In this document: positions 33,495 to 42,618 of the stretch, one piece after another
Layout of the letters: every line of letters starts with the position of its first letter
Numbering within the stretch: the stretch's first letter is position 1
Source of the DNA: Cellulomonas sp. Leaf395
Lineage (GTDB): Bacteria; Actinomycetota; Actinomycetes; Actinomycetales; Cellulomonadaceae
Direction: 5' to 3'
DNA: 64,000 nt
Assembly: GCF_001424125.1 (NCBI RefSeq)
Contig: NZ_LMQI01000005.1
Location: 186,001 to 250,000 of the forward strand
Notes under the pieces: generated by a model
Databases searched by the model: none
Told to the model about the DNA's origin: nothing
Seen by the model: the letters and a program-made list of their open reading frames with translations, nothing else
Translations under genes and position numbers: made by a program

Positions 33495-35327
33495 TCAGAG
33501 ACCGACCTCCGACTCGAACGAGCCGTCTTCGATGCGGCTCTTGACCGCGGCGAGGTAGCGGGACGCGTCGGCGCCGTCGACCAGGCGGTGGTCGTAGGAC
33601 AGCGACAGGTAGCACATCGACCGGATCGCGATGACCTCGGCGCCGTCGGCATCCTGGATGACGACCGGGCGCTTGACGATCGCACCGGTTCCCAGGATCG
33701 CGGAGGTGCCGCCCGGGACGATCGGGGTGTCGATGATCGCGCCGCCCGAGCCCGTGTTGGTCACGGTGAAGGTGGCGCCGCTGAGCTCGTCCGGCGTGAC
33801 CTTGTTCTGGCGGGTGCGGCCCGCCAGGTCGACGATCTTGCGCGAGATGCCGGCGAGGTTGAGGTCGCCCGCGTCGCGGATCACCGGGACGAGCAGGCCC
33901 TTCTCAGTGTCGACCGCGATGCCGACGTTCTCCTGCGCGTGGTACGTGATCTGGTTGCCCTCGAGCACACCGTTGATCTTGGGGAACGCCTTGAGCGCCT
34001 CGACGGCGGCCAGCACGAAGAACGGCAGGAACGTGAGGTTGACGCCCTCCCGTGCCTTGAAGTCCTCCTTGGCCTTGGCGCGCAGCCGGGCGACCCGCGT
34101 CACGTCGACCTCGACGACAGTCGTCAGCTGTGCCTGCGAGTGCAGGGCGTCGACCATGCGCTCGGCGATGATCTGGCGCAGCCGGCTGGCCTTCTCCGTG
34201 GTGCCCCGCAGCGGCGAGACCGCCGGTACGGCGGCGGCGGGCTTGGCAGGTGCCGCCGGCGCTGCGGCAGCGGGCTGGGCCTTGGCTGCCTCGGCAGCCG
34301 CCTTCTCCGCCTCGGCCTTCGCCGCGGCGTCGAGGACGTCCTCCTTGCGGATCCGACCTCCCACACCGGTGCCGACCAGCGACGCCACGTCGACACCCTT
34401 CTCGGCCGCGAGCTTGCGGACGAGAGGGGTCAGGTAGGTGCCAGACACCGACGAGGACACCGCAGGGGCCTCAGCGGCCGACGCAGCAGCCGGGGCGGGG
34501 ACCGGTGCAGGCGTCGGGGTCGCCGAGACCGGTGCGGGGGTGGCCGCGGCCTTCTCCTGCTCGGCGGCCGGCTCCGGCGCGGTCTGCGGCTCAGGCTTGG
34601 CCTCCGGCTCCGGGGCCTTCTCCTGCGCCGCGGGTGCGGGTGCCTTCTCCTCGGCTGCAGCGGGTGCGGACGCGCCCGATCCGATCACGGCGAGCACCGC
34701 ACCGACCTCGACGGTCTCGTCCTCCTGGACCAGGATCTGCTGCAACGTGCCGGCGAACGGCGACGGGATCTCCGTGTCGACCTTGTCGGTCGAGATCTCG
34801 AGCAGCGCCTCGTCCACCGCGACCTCGTCCCCGACCGCCTTGAGCCAGCGGGTGACGGTGCCCTCGGTGACGGACTCGCCCAGCGCGGGGAGCGTGACGT
34901 TCTCGCCGGAGCCCCCCTGCTCAGCGGCAGCAGGCGCGGCGGCGGGCTCCTCGTGCTCCTCGACCGGCTGCGCCTCGGGAGCGGCCTCGGCGGCCGGCTC
35001 CTCGGCGGGTGCCTGCTCGGCGGCCGGCTCCGGCGCCGACTCCTGCGCGTCCTGGGCCGGTGCGGCCTCCTCCTGCGAGGACGAACCCTCCCCGGAGCCG
35101 ATCACGGCAAGCGTGGCGCCCACCTCCACGGTCTCGTCCTCCTGGACCAGGATCTGCTCGAGCACGCCGGCGAACGGCGACGGGATCTCGGTGTCGACCT
35201 TGTCGGTCGAGATCTCGAGCAGCGGCTCGTCGACCTCCACCGTGTCGCCCACGTTCTTCAGCCAGCGGGTGACGGTCCCCTCGGTGACGGACTCACCGAG
35301 TGCGGGCAGCTGCACGTTGTCGGACAT
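33495..35327 (-). CDS. sucB: Dihydrolipoamide acyltransferase (E2) of 2-oxoacid dehydrogenase
   Basis: A 610-residue E2 with two lipoyl domains (modified Lys43 and Lys182, each in [15 protein letters not shown]), Ala/Pro/Glu-rich linkers, a peripheral-subunit-binding domain ([20 protein letters not shown]) and the catalytic domain with [15 protein letters not shown] holding the His-Asp pair. Actinobacterial E2 of this type serves pyruvate and possibly 2-oxoglutarate dehydrogenase; the sucB/dlaT naming is not settled by sequence. The two lipoyl domains are nearly identical in DNA, so the region is repetitive. AAGGAGA precedes the ATG by eleven bases. It is 30 bases downstream of lpd and is the substrate of LipB/LipA. 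Confidence 0.95.
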   Translation of the reverse strand: MSDNVQLPALGESVTEGTVTRWLKNVGDTVEVDEPLLEISTDKVDTEIPSPFAGVLEQILVQEDETVEVGATLAVIGSGEGSSSQEEAAPAQDAQESAPEPAAEQAPAEEPAAEAAPEAQPVEEHEEPAAAPAAAEQGGSGENVTLPALGESVTEGTVTRWLKAVGDEVAVDEALLEISTDKVDTEIPSPFAGTLQQILVQEDETVEVGAVLAVIGSGASAPAAAEEKAPAPAAQEKAPEPEAKPEPQTAPEPAAEQEKAAATPAPVSATPTPAPVPAPAAASAAEAPAVSSSVSGTYLTPLVRKLAAEKGVDVASLVGTGVGGRIRKEDVLDAAAKAEAEKAAAEAAKAQPAAAAPAAPAKPAAAVPAVSPLRGTTEKASRLRQIIAERMVDALHSQAQLTTVVEVDVTRVARLRAKAKEDFKAREGVNLTFLPFFVLAAVEALKAFPKINGVLEGNQITYHAQENVGIAVDTEKGLLVPVIRDAGDLNLAGISRKIVDLAGRTRQNKVTPDELSGATFTVTNTGSGGAIIDTPIVPGGTSAILGTGAIVKRPVVIQDADGAEVIAIRSMCYLSLSYDHRLVDGADASRYLAAVKSRIEDGSFESEVGL

Positions 35328-35357
35328 GACCGCTCGTGTCTCCTTCGATTCGTGAGG

Positions 35358-36743
35358 TCAGTTGTGGGCGTGCAGCGGCTTGCCGGCGAGCGCGAGGTGC
35401 GCCTCCCCGAGGGCCTCGTTCTGCGTGGGGTGGGCGTGCACGAGGGAGGCGACGTCCTCGGGGTAGGCCTCCCAGTTCACGATGAGCTGGCCCTCGCCGA
35501 TGAGCTCGCCGACGCGCGCACCGATCATGTGGACGCCGACGACCGGGCCGTCCTTCTGGCGCACGAGCTTGATGAATCCCTGCGTGCTGAGGATCTGGCT
35601 CTTGCCGTTGCCGCCGAGGTTGTACTCGAGCGTCTCGACGCCGTCGGCCCCGTGGACCTCCTTGGCACGCGCCTCCGTGAGACCGACCGAGGCGACCTCG
35701 GGGTCGGAGTAGGTCACGCGCGGGATCCCCGACTCGACGATGGCGGCCGGCTCGAGGCCGGCGATCTCCTCGGCGACGAAGATGCCCTGAGCGAAGCCGC
35801 GGTGCGCGAGCTGCAGGCCGGGGACGATGTCGCCGACGGCGTAGATGTGGCCGACGCCGGTGTGCAGACGCTCGTCGGTGATGACGAAGCCCCGGTCGAG
35901 CGTGATGCCCTGCTCCTCGAAGCCGACGCCCGAGGTGCGGGGACCGCGGCCGACGGCGACGAGCAGCAGGTCGGCGTCGAACGTCTTGCCGTCCTCGAGC
36001 GAGACGTGCACGCCGTTGTCGTCCTGCGTGACGCCCGAGAACCGGACGCCCACGTTGAAGTTGATGCCGCGCTTGCGGTACGCGCGCTCGAACGCCTTGG
36101 ACAGCGCCTCGTCCTCGTTGGGGACGAGGTGGGGGAGCGCCTCGATGATCGTGACGTCCGCACCGAAGGACTTCCAGACGCTGGCGAACTCCGACCCGAT
36201 GACGCCGCCGCCGAGGATGATCGCGGACTTGGGCACCCAGTCGAGCTGGAGCGCCTGGTCCGACGTGATCACCCGGCCACCGATCTCGAGGCCGGGCAGC
36301 GACCGCGCGTACGAGCCCGTGGCGATGATGACGTGCCCACCGGTGACGCGCTGGCCATTGACCTCGACGGTGTCCGGTTCGACGAGCTTGCCGAAGCCCT
36401 CGAAGACCGTGATCTTGCGGGACTTGATCAGACCCTGCAGGCCCTTGTAAAGGCGGCCGATGACGGTGGCCTTGTACTCGTTCACGCCGTTCATGTCGAT
36501 GTGGTCGAGGCTGGTGTGGACGCCAAAGTGGGCGCCGTCGCGGGCATTGTCCGCCAGCTCGGCGGCGTGCAGCAGCGCCTTGGTCGGGATGCACCCGTAG
36601 TGGAGGCAGGTCCCACCCACCTTGTCGGCCTCGATGAGGGCGACGGTCTTGCCCAGCTGTGCGGCGCGAAGTGCGGCTGCGTAGCCGCCGCTGCCTCCGC
36701 CCAGGACGACGATGTCGAAAGCGGTGCCGTTCGTGTCGGCCAC
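35358..36743 (-). CDS. lpd: Dihydrolipoamide dehydrogenase (E3)
   Basis: A 461-residue FAD disulphide reductase reoxidising dihydrolipoyl groups. It has the FAD loop VVLGGGSGGYAAALRAAQLG, the redox pair GGTCLHYGCIPTK (His-Tyr where many enzymes have Asn-Val), the NAD loop ILGGGVIGSEFASVW and the active-site HAHPTQNEA. The GTG at VADTNG is selected by GAGGAG seven bases upstream; an ATG five codons earlier overlaps that site. It forms an E3-E2 pair with sucB; no E1 gene is present in the window. Confidence 0.95.
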   Translation of the reverse strand: MADTNGTAFDIVVLGGGSGGYAAALRAAQLGKTVALIEADKVGGTCLHYGCIPTKALLHAAELADNARDGAHFGVHTSLDHIDMNGVNEYKATVIGRLYKGLQGLIKSRKITVFEGFGKLVEPDTVEVNGQRVTGGHVIIATGSYARSLPGLEIGGRVITSDQALQLDWVPKSAIILGGGVIGSEFASVWKSFGADVTIIEALPHLVPNEDEALSKAFERAYRKRGINFNVGVRFSGVTQDDNGVHVSLEDGKTFDADLLLVAVGRGPRTSGVGFEEQGITLDRGFVITDERLHTGVGHIYAVGDIVPGLQLAHRGFAQGIFVAEEIAGLEPAAIVESGIPRVTYSDPEVASVGLTEARAKEVHGADGVETLEYNLGGNGKSQILSTQGFIKLVRQKDGPVVGVHMIGARVGELIGEGQLIVNWEAYPEDVASLVHAHPTQNEALGEAHLALAGKPLHAHN

Positions 36744-36933
36744 GTGCAGACTCCTCATACGCAGACTTGGTGGTCTCGAGCTCGCCGACCATCCTGTCAT
36801 CCCCGCAGGCTTGGAACGACCCGGACGGCGCAGGCGACCATGTGACACTTCGAACAGTCGTCCCATGACTGATGTTCCGCCCGCGGCGTCACACCCGGCA
36901 GATGGTCAGGTTCGCAGGCTACCCTCGTCCGCC

Positions 36934-37278
36934 ATGGGCCTGTTCTCACGCCGCAAGCCGGCCGCCGCCACCACCGACGCGCCGACGGACCGTGACGCAC
37001 GCGAGGCGACCGTCGCGCACCTGAAGGACTTCGTCGCCACGCGCGTCGGCGTCGAGGCGTACGTCGAGCCGGTGACCAACTCCACCCCGACGACGATGAT
37101 GCTCGTCGCCACCGACGGTGAGTGGACGCGGCGCCGGGTCCCGGACCCGAAGACGGCCTGGGAGCTGGCGCACGACATGGGCATCCCCGTGTACGACGTG
37201 CAGCGGACCGGCTACCCGCAGCGCGTCCGCGACTGGAACTCGCGGCAGAGGCTCGCGCGCAAGCGCAAGCACGCCTAG
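36934..37278 (+). CDS. Small conserved actinobacterial protein
   Basis: A 114-residue basic cytoplasmic protein with no known function. It opens MGLFSRRKPAA and has a central fold with TTMMLVATDGEWTRRRVPD, AWELAHDMGIPVYDVQRTGYPQRVRDW and an Arg/Lys-rich tail. A TACCCT -10 box at 36920-36925 places transcription start two bases before the ATG. It is divergent from lpd; its stop overlaps the stop of pepA tail to tail within the bases CTAG. Confidence 0.75.
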   Translation: MGLFSRRKPAAATTDAPTDRDAREATVAHLKDFVATRVGVEAYVEPVTNSTPTTMMLVATDGEWTRRRVPDPKTAWELAHDMGIPVYDVQRTGYPQRVRDWNSRQRLARKRKHA

Positions 37279-38759
37279 GCCTTCGGCGCCCGACCTTCGA
37301 GGAGCGCCAGCAGCGTCCGCACCCCGACGCCTGTGCCACCGACGGGCGTGTAGCCGTGCGCGGTCCGCTCGTTGAAGGCGGGTCCGGCGATGTCGAGGTG
37401 GGCCCAGGGGGTCTGCCCGACGAACTCTTGCAGGAAGATCCCCGCGGTGAGCATGCCGCCGAAGCGGTCGCCGATGTTCGCGATGTCCGCGACCTTCGAC
37501 TTGAGCGAGGCCCGCAGGTCGGCGGGCAGCGGCATGGGCCAGAACTGCTCGCCGCTGACCTCCGCGGCAGCGACGACCTCACCGCGCACGTCGTCGGTGC
37601 CCATCACGGCAGACACGCGGTGCCCGAGCGCGACCAGCTGAGCGCCGGTCAGCGTCGCGATGTCGAGGACGACGTCGGGCTTCTCCTCGATCGCCGCGAC
37701 GAGACCGTCGGCCATGACCAGGCGGCCCTCGGCGTCGGTGTTGAGGACCTCGACCGTCTTCCCGCCCCGGATCGTCAGCACGTCCGACGGGCGCTGGGCC
37801 GTGCCGGAGGGCATGTTCTCCGCCAGGCACAGCCAGCCGGTGACCGCGACGGGGAGCTCGAGGCGTGCGGCGGCAAGGACCGTGTGCAGCACGGCGGCGG
37901 CACCGGCCATGTCCGACTTCATGGCCTCCATGCCGGCGGCGGGCTTGATCGAGATGCCGCCCGAGTCGAAGGTGATCCCCTTGCCGACGAGCGCGACCTT
38001 GCCCTTCGGACGCGACGGCGAGTAGGACACCTTCACGAGCCGGGGACCGCGCACGGAGCCCTGACCTACGCCGACCAGGCCGCCGTAGCCGCCGGCGGCG
38101 AGCGCCTTGTCGTCGAGCACGGTGACCTTGAGGCCCTTGGCGCCGGAGTCCTTGACGGCGGCCTTCGCGATGTCCGCGAACGCGGCCGGGTACAGGTCGT
38201 TCGGGGCGGCGTTGACCAGGTCGCGGGTGCCGTGCACGGCGGTGGCGACGATCTCCGCGCGGGCGACCGCTGCCAGCGTCGCGCGGTCACGGGGGTGCTC
38301 GGTGACGACCTGGATCGCGCTCACGGGGGCCTGCTTGGCTGCCTCGGAGGCGCGGTAGCGGGTGTAGGAGTACGCGCCGAACAGGGCGCCCTCCGCGACG
38401 GCGGCGACCGACTCGGCATCGGCGGCAGGGAGCGCGAGACCGACGCTCGCGGTGCCGGCGAGCTCACGCGTCGCCGCGCCGGCCGCACGTCGGAGAGTCT
38501 CGGGGGTGATCTTGTCCGCCGGTCCGACGCCCGTGAGCACGACGACGGTGGCGGTCAGCCCGGTGCCGGGGAGTCGCCGGACCTCGTCGGCCGCGCCGGT
38601 GATCCCGAGCGCCGCGGCGTCGGCGAGCTGGGCGCGCAGCTCCTTGGGCAGTCGCTCGACCCCGAGGACGGTCGGGCCTCCGTCCTGCTGAGCGACCGCG
38701 ACCACGAGGGCGTCGACGGCGAGGCGGGCAGGGTCGTGGGAGGTCAGCGAGACGGTCAC
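37275..38759 (-). CDS. pepA: Leucyl aminopeptidase (M17)
   Basis: A 494-residue zinc/manganese aminopeptidase. The catalytic domain has VALVGKGITFDSGGISIKP, MKSDMAGAAAVL and the signature NTDAEGRLVMADGL with two metal-binding acids. It removes N-terminal residues from peptides in the cytoplasm and matches the pepB position of the mycobacterial cluster. The GTG start sits exactly seven bases past the TATCAT -10 box (38766-38771), so the mRNA is predicted to be leaderless. Confidence 0.95.
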   Translation of the reverse strand: MTVSLTSHDPARLAVDALVVAVAQQDGGPTVLGVERLPKELRAQLADAAALGITGAADEVRRLPGTGLTATVVVLTGVGPADKITPETLRRAAGAATRELAGTASVGLALPAADAESVAAVAEGALFGAYSYTRYRASEAAKQAPVSAIQVVTEHPRDRATLAAVARAEIVATAVHGTRDLVNAAPNDLYPAAFADIAKAAVKDSGAKGLKVTVLDDKALAAGGYGGLVGVGQGSVRGPRLVKVSYSPSRPKGKVALVGKGITFDSGGISIKPAAGMEAMKSDMAGAAAVLHTVLAAARLELPVAVTGWLCLAENMPSGTAQRPSDVLTIRGGKTVEVLNTDAEGRLVMADGLVAAIEEKPDVVLDIATLTGAQLVALGHRVSAVMGTDDVRGEVVAAAEVSGEQFWPMPLPADLRASLKSKVADIANIGDRFGGMLTAGIFLQEFVGQTPWAHLDIAGPAFNERTAHGYTPVGGTGVGVRTLLALLEGRAPKA

Positions 38760-38821
38760 GGGTCGATGATAGGTCCGGCGGTGCACAGATCCGTTCTCGA
38801 CCGCCGGTACGGTGGGGCACC

Positions 38822-39181
38822 GTGATCGTCCCCCTCGCGCTGCTCGTCGGCGCCCTGTGCCTGGCGCTCGGTGCGTGGGCCGCATGGTTCGTCGTCCGGG
38901 ACCGAGCCGTGGTGCTCCGGCAGCTGTGGGGCGCCGCCGTCATCGAGGGCGTGCTCGTCCTGCAGGCCGCGATCGCCGGCATCCTCGCCGCGACGGGCTC
39001 TCCCGACATCGACGGCGTCCTGCTCTGGGGCTATGTCCTCACGCAGGCCCTGGTGCTGCCGATCGCCGCCGCGTGGGCGTTCGCCGAGCGCACCCGGTGG
39101 AGCTCGGTGGTGCTGCTCGTCGCGGCGCTGACAGTGGCCTTCCTCGAGTTCCGACTGCTCCAGATCTGGGGGAACGTGTGA
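38822..39181 (+). CDS. Small membrane protein, three to four helices
   Basis: A 119-residue hydrophobic protein with helices at about residues 3-24, 36-58, 67-88 and 94-112. No motif of known function. It is read from GTG two bases after the transcription start predicted from TACGGT (38808-38813). Its TGA overlaps the GTG of the next gene by four bases, so the two are co-translated. They precede pyrD. Confidence 0.7.
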   Translation: MIVPLALLVGALCLALGAWAAWFVVRDRAVVLRQLWGAAVIEGVLVLQAAIAGILAATGSPDIDGVLLWGYVLTQALVLPIAAAWAFAERTRWSSVVLLVAALTVAFLEFRLLQIWGNV

Positions 39182-39615
39182 CTGACCGACACGCAGGCCA
39201 ACAGCGACGGACGGGGAGCGGCCCGGGACGCCTCCTCGTCGCGGTGTACGGGATCCTCGCGCTCGCCGCGACGGCCCGCGGGATCTACCAGGTCACCACC
39301 AAGCTCGACGAGGCGCCGGTCGCCTACCTGCTCTCGCTCGGCGCGGGCCTGGTCTACGTCGTCGCGACCATCGCGCTGGCGACGGACCGTCGCAGGCTCG
39401 CCTGGTGGGCGGTGTCCATCGAGATGGTCGGCGTGCTGGCGGTCGGGGTGCTGTCGCTGGTCGACGTGGGGGACTTCCCTGACGAGACGGTGTGGTCGGC
39501 GTTCGGGCAGGGTTACGGCTACGTCCCGCTGGTGCTGCCGTTCCTGGGCCTGGTCTGGCTGTGGCGCACCGGGCGGACGTCCGACGTGCCAGCGGCGTCG
39601 GACGACCTAGGGTGA
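39178..39615 (+). CDS. Small four-helix membrane protein
   Basis: A 145-residue protein with a basic N-terminus and four predicted helices, GRLLVAVYGILALAATARGIY being the first. The pattern ARGIYQ...APVAYLLS...VVATIALAT and the C-terminal GQGYGYVPLVLPFLGLVWL are known to me from unnamed actinobacterial proteins upstream of pyrD. Function unknown. GTG overlaps the preceding stop (GTGA). Confidence 0.72.
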   Translation: MTDRHAGQQRRTGSGPGRLLVAVYGILALAATARGIYQVTTKLDEAPVAYLLSLGAGLVYVVATIALATDRRRLAWWAVSIEMVGVLAVGVLSLVDVGDFPDETVWSAFGQGYGYVPLVLPFLGLVWLWRTGRTSDVPAASDDLG

Positions 39616-39620
39616 ATCAC

Positions 39621-40685
39621 GTGTACCGACTGCTGTTCGACCTCGTGTTCCGTCGCATGGATCCGGAGCGCGCGCACGACCTCGCGTTCCGCCTCATCCG
39701 GGTGGTGGCGCAGGTCCCGATCCTGCGCGGCGCCGTGCACCGGGTCTTCCGGTCCTCCGAGGAGGGCGCCGTCGAGGTCTGGGGGCGACGGTTCCCCTCG
39801 CGGTTCGGGCTGGCGGCCGGGTTCGACAAGAACGCGGTCGGGGTCGCGGGCCTGACGATGCTCGGCTTCGGCTTCGTGGAGGTGGGCACGGTCACCGCGC
39901 ACGCGCAGCCGGGCAACGAGCCGCCACGGCTCTGGCGCGTCCTGGACCAGCGGGCGCTGCGCAACCGGATGGGCTTCAACAACGAGGGTTCGGCGGCGGT
40001 CGCGAGCCGGTTGCGGCGCCTTCGCGCGACCCCTGCCGGCCGACGCCTGGTGGTCGGGGTGAACATCGGCAAGACCAAGGCGACCCCTGCGGAGCAGGCG
40101 CCGGCGGACTACGCGACCAGCGCTGCCAGGCTCGCGCCGTACGCCGACTACCTGGTGGTGAACGTGTCGTCCCCGAACACCCCCGGGCTGCGCGACCTGC
40201 AGTCGGTCGAGGCCCTGCGCCCGATCCTGGAGGCCACCCGCGTGGCGGCCGACGAGGCGACGGCGTCGGCCGGGCTCGCTCCCGTGCCGCTGCTCGTCAA
40301 GATCGCCCCGGACCTCTCCGACGACGACGTGGACGCGGTGGCCGAGCTGGCCGCCGAGCTGGGCCTGGACGGGATCGTCGCGGTCAACACCACCATCGGC
40401 CACGACCTCGGGCCGGGCGGACTGTCCGGCCCGCCCGTGCTCGCGCGCGGACTCGACGTGGTGGCGCGCCTGCGCAACCAGCTGGGGCCTGACGCCGTCA
40501 TCATCGGGGTGGGCGGGATCACGACCGCCGCCGACGCCCGCGAGTACGTCGCTGTCGGCGCGACGCTCGTGCAGGGCTACACCGGGCTCATCTACGTGGG
40601 CCCGGCCTATGCGTCCCGGATCGCCCGCGCCCTCGCGGCGGACGAGGCGTTGCGTGCTCCGGCTCGGCGTAGGGCGGTCGCGTGA
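39621..40685 (+). CDS. pyrD: Dihydroorotate dehydrogenase, class 2 (quinone)
   Basis: A 354-residue membrane-associated flavoenzyme of pyrimidine synthesis, oxidising dihydroorotate with quinone. Class 2 features: the amphipathic N-terminal YRLLFDLVFRRMDPERAH, FGLAAGFDKNA, NRMGFNNEG, VVNVSSPNTPGLR with the catalytic Ser, and IIGVGGITTAADAREY. GTG 39621 is chosen because a TAGGGT -10 box (39608-39613) predicts transcription from the base before it and the protein then starts at YRLLF; GTG 39612 is an alternative overlapping the previous stop. Confidence 0.95.
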   Translation: MYRLLFDLVFRRMDPERAHDLAFRLIRVVAQVPILRGAVHRVFRSSEEGAVEVWGRRFPSRFGLAAGFDKNAVGVAGLTMLGFGFVEVGTVTAHAQPGNEPPRLWRVLDQRALRNRMGFNNEGSAAVASRLRRLRATPAGRRLVVGVNIGKTKATPAEQAPADYATSAARLAPYADYLVVNVSSPNTPGLRDLQSVEALRPILEATRVAADEATASAGLAPVPLLVKIAPDLSDDDVDAVAELAAELGLDGIVAVNTTIGHDLGPGGLSGPPVLARGLDVVARLRNQLGPDAVIIGVGGITTAADAREYVAVGATLVQGYTGLIYVGPAYASRIARALAADEALRAPARRRAVA

Positions 40686-40897
40686 TGGTGGTGCGGCCGC
40701 AGTGGGAGTGGCGTTTCGACGGTGCGGACGGGTCCGCGCTCGACCGGCCGGTCAGCCCGGTGTTCACGACGCAGTACGACGCTGAGCAGTGGCTCGGTGA
40801 GCACTGGCGCACGCTGGCCGCCCAGGGCGTGCAGGCGGTCGGCCTGCTGCACGAGGGTGCTCAGGCGACGCCGACCCTCACGCTGCCCCTGATCTGA
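40682..40897 (+). CDS. Small hydrophilic protein coupled to pyrD
   Basis: A 71-residue protein starting with GTG or the ATG one codon later, overlapping the pyrD stop. It contains the pattern WEWRFDGADGS and TTQYDAEQWLGEHWRTLAAQGVQAVGLLH, seen in short actinobacterial proteins without a name. Function unknown. It is convergent with the MocR gene. Confidence 0.68.
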   Translation: MMVVRPQWEWRFDGADGSALDRPVSPVFTTQYDAEQWLGEHWRTLAAQGVQAVGLLHEGAQATPTLTLPLI

Positions 40898-40900
40898 CCG

Positions 40901-42361
40901 TCACACCAGCGCGGGCACCCGGTCGGGTCCGGTCACCGGTGCGGTGATCCCCAGCCCTGCCCATGCCGCGGCGAGCCCGGCGACGGCTCGGCGCAGGTCG
41001 TCGGGTGACGTGGTGAACGGCACCCGCAGGTTCCGCTCGAAGCTCCCGTCCACGCCGAACGCCGTGCCCGGTACCACCCGGACCCCGTGCCGGGTCGAGA
41101 TCGCGGCCAGCGCGCTGGACACCGGTGCGCCGAGGTCCGCCCACAGCGCCAGCCCGCCCGCAGGCACGTCGAACCGCCAGGACGGCAGCTGGTCGAGCAG
41201 CAGCCCGACGAGCAGGTCCCGACGGGCGCGCAGCTCGGTCCGGCGACGGTCCAGGAGGTCGGTCGGTTGCGCGAGGAGCTCGGCCACGACCAGCTGCTCC
41301 AGCACCGCTGTCCCGTGGTCGGTGTGCGCACGCGTGGTGGCGAGCCGGGAGACCAGGTCCGGGTGCGCGCGGACCCAGCCGACCCGCAACCCGCCCCAGT
41401 AGCTCTTGGACGCCGAGCCGATCGAGATGACGTAGGCCGACGCCGTGCCGTCGCCTGCGTACGAGCGGGGCGCCGGGCCGTCGATGGTCAGCTCGGTCAG
41501 GACGTCGTCGCCGACGATCGCCGTGCGGTACCGACGGGCCAAGGCACGCACCTGGGCGCGCTCATCGTCGTCGAGGCTGGTCCCGGTGGGGTTGTGGTGG
41601 TCGGGGATCAGGTAGACCAGCCGGGGCGACACCTGCCGCAGGGTCGACTCGAGCAGGTCGATGTCCAGACCGGAACCGCCTGACGGGACCGGCACCGGGC
41701 GGGCCCCGACGCTCCGCACCACGTCGATCGCCAGCGGGTAGGTGGGGTGCTCCACCACCACGCGGTCTCCGGGTCCGGCATGCGCCGTGACCAGCAGGTG
41801 GATCGCCTGCTGCGCGCCCGTCGTGATCAGCACCTGGTCGGGGCTCGTGGGGGTGCCGCGACGGGTGTACCACCGCGCGACAGCCTCGCGCAGCACAGGG
41901 AGCCCGAGCGGCGAGTAGCCCGTGCCGGACAGGTGGCGGGGGAGCGCGTCGAGCGCCGCGAGGTAGGCACCGTGCAGTGACGACGGGGCTGACGGTGCCG
42001 CCATCGCGAGGTCGACGACCCCCGGCTCGTGCCCGACGGACTCCGCCATCGACGCGCGCGCTCCCGGGCCTGAGGGGAGCGTCGTGACCGTGCCCGAGCC
42101 GCGCCGGCTCACGAGGTAGCCCTCGTCGCGCAGGAGCCCGTAGGTGGCGGTGGTGGTCGTGCGGGAGACGCCGGCGGCGTCGGCCAGCTCGCGCTCGCTA
42201 GGCAGGCGGGTGCTCAGCGGGACCGATCCGGAGAGGATCGCGGCCCGCAGCGCGTCGGCGAGGGCGACGTACGCCGGACCGGGGCGCTGCCATGCGCCCA
42301 GCACGGTGTCCAGCCGCCGTCCGCTGATCCGGCGGTCCGCTGGCAGGTCTTCGAGAGGCAT
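40901..42361 (-). CDS. MocR-type GntR regulator with aminotransferase domain (YczR-like)
   Basis: A 486-residue fusion of a GntR winged helix (residues 20-95, LPSERELADAAGVSRTTTTATYGLL) and a fold-type I aminotransferase domain. The latter holds TTGAQQAIHLL, the DHHNPTGTSL loop and the PLP lysine in SIGSASKSYWGGLRVGW. Divergent transcription from a YczE-like gene makes it a YczR-type MocR regulator. Its ATG is leaderless relative to CATAGT (42368-42373 on the minus strand), and that box lies inside the repeat array, so autoregulation is likely. Confidence 0.87.
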   Translation of the reverse strand: MPLEDLPADRRISGRRLDTVLGAWQRPGPAYVALADALRAAILSGSVPLSTRLPSERELADAAGVSRTTTTATYGLLRDEGYLVSRRGSGTVTTLPSGPGARASMAESVGHEPGVVDLAMAAPSAPSSLHGAYLAALDALPRHLSGTGYSPLGLPVLREAVARWYTRRGTPTSPDQVLITTGAQQAIHLLVTAHAGPGDRVVVEHPTYPLAIDVVRSVGARPVPVPSGGSGLDIDLLESTLRQVSPRLVYLIPDHHNPTGTSLDDDERAQVRALARRYRTAIVGDDVLTELTIDGPAPRSYAGDGTASAYVISIGSASKSYWGGLRVGWVRAHPDLVSRLATTRAHTDHGTAVLEQLVVAELLAQPTDLLDRRRTELRARRDLLVGLLLDQLPSWRFDVPAGGLALWADLGAPVSSALAAISTRHGVRVVPGTAFGVDGSFERNLRVPFTTSPDDLRRAVAGLAAAWAGLGITAPVTGPDRVPALV

Positions 42362-42403
42362 AGGGCCACTATGCCAGAAGTGGCTATGTCAAACGAGTCC
42401 ACT
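42360..42403. promoter_or_regulatory. Repeat array, probable operator of the MocR regulator
   Basis: ATAGGGCCACT and AGTGGCTAT form an inverted repeat (42360-42387, one arm two bases longer), and a further CCACT follows at 42399-42403. Clustered half-sites between divergent genes are typical of MocR regulators. The array covers the -10 box of the regulator gene. Confidence 0.5.
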
Positions 42404-42424
42404 AAGGGTCCAGAGTTGCTGTTC

Positions 42425-42586
42425 ATGGAGATGTGGTTGTGGTTGGGGATATCGCTCGTCCCGCTCGCGGGACTCGTGGTCGCGCTGCGGCGCACGCTCC
42501 AGAAGGACGGGCTGGGGCACAGGCCCCCGCCGGCTTCGCGCTACGACTGGTTCGAGCAGCACGATCAGCACGGTCAGCTCACGTGA
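42425..42586 (+). CDS. Small single-helix membrane protein
   Basis: A 53-residue protein with one membrane helix (WLWLGISLVPLAGLVVALRR) and a hydrophilic tail rich in His, Pro and aromatic residues. The start is uncertain: ATG 42425 lies beyond the operator array, while ATG 42386 would add 13 residues but fall within it. No clear ribosome binding site. The stop overlaps GTG 42583, an alternative start of the YczE-like gene. Confidence 0.52.
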   Translation: MEMWLWLGISLVPLAGLVVALRRTLQKDGLGHRPPPASRYDWFEQHDQHGQLT

Positions 42587-42618
42587 GCGCCGACGACGAG
42601 CGCACGTATGCTCGCGCG

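Noticed and set aside
33588-36845. A 1085-codon open frame on the plus strand
   Set aside because: It is antisense to sucB and lpd, whose domains and motifs are unambiguous, and its composition (Arg, Gly, Asp, Val runs) is that of a GC-rich shadow frame.
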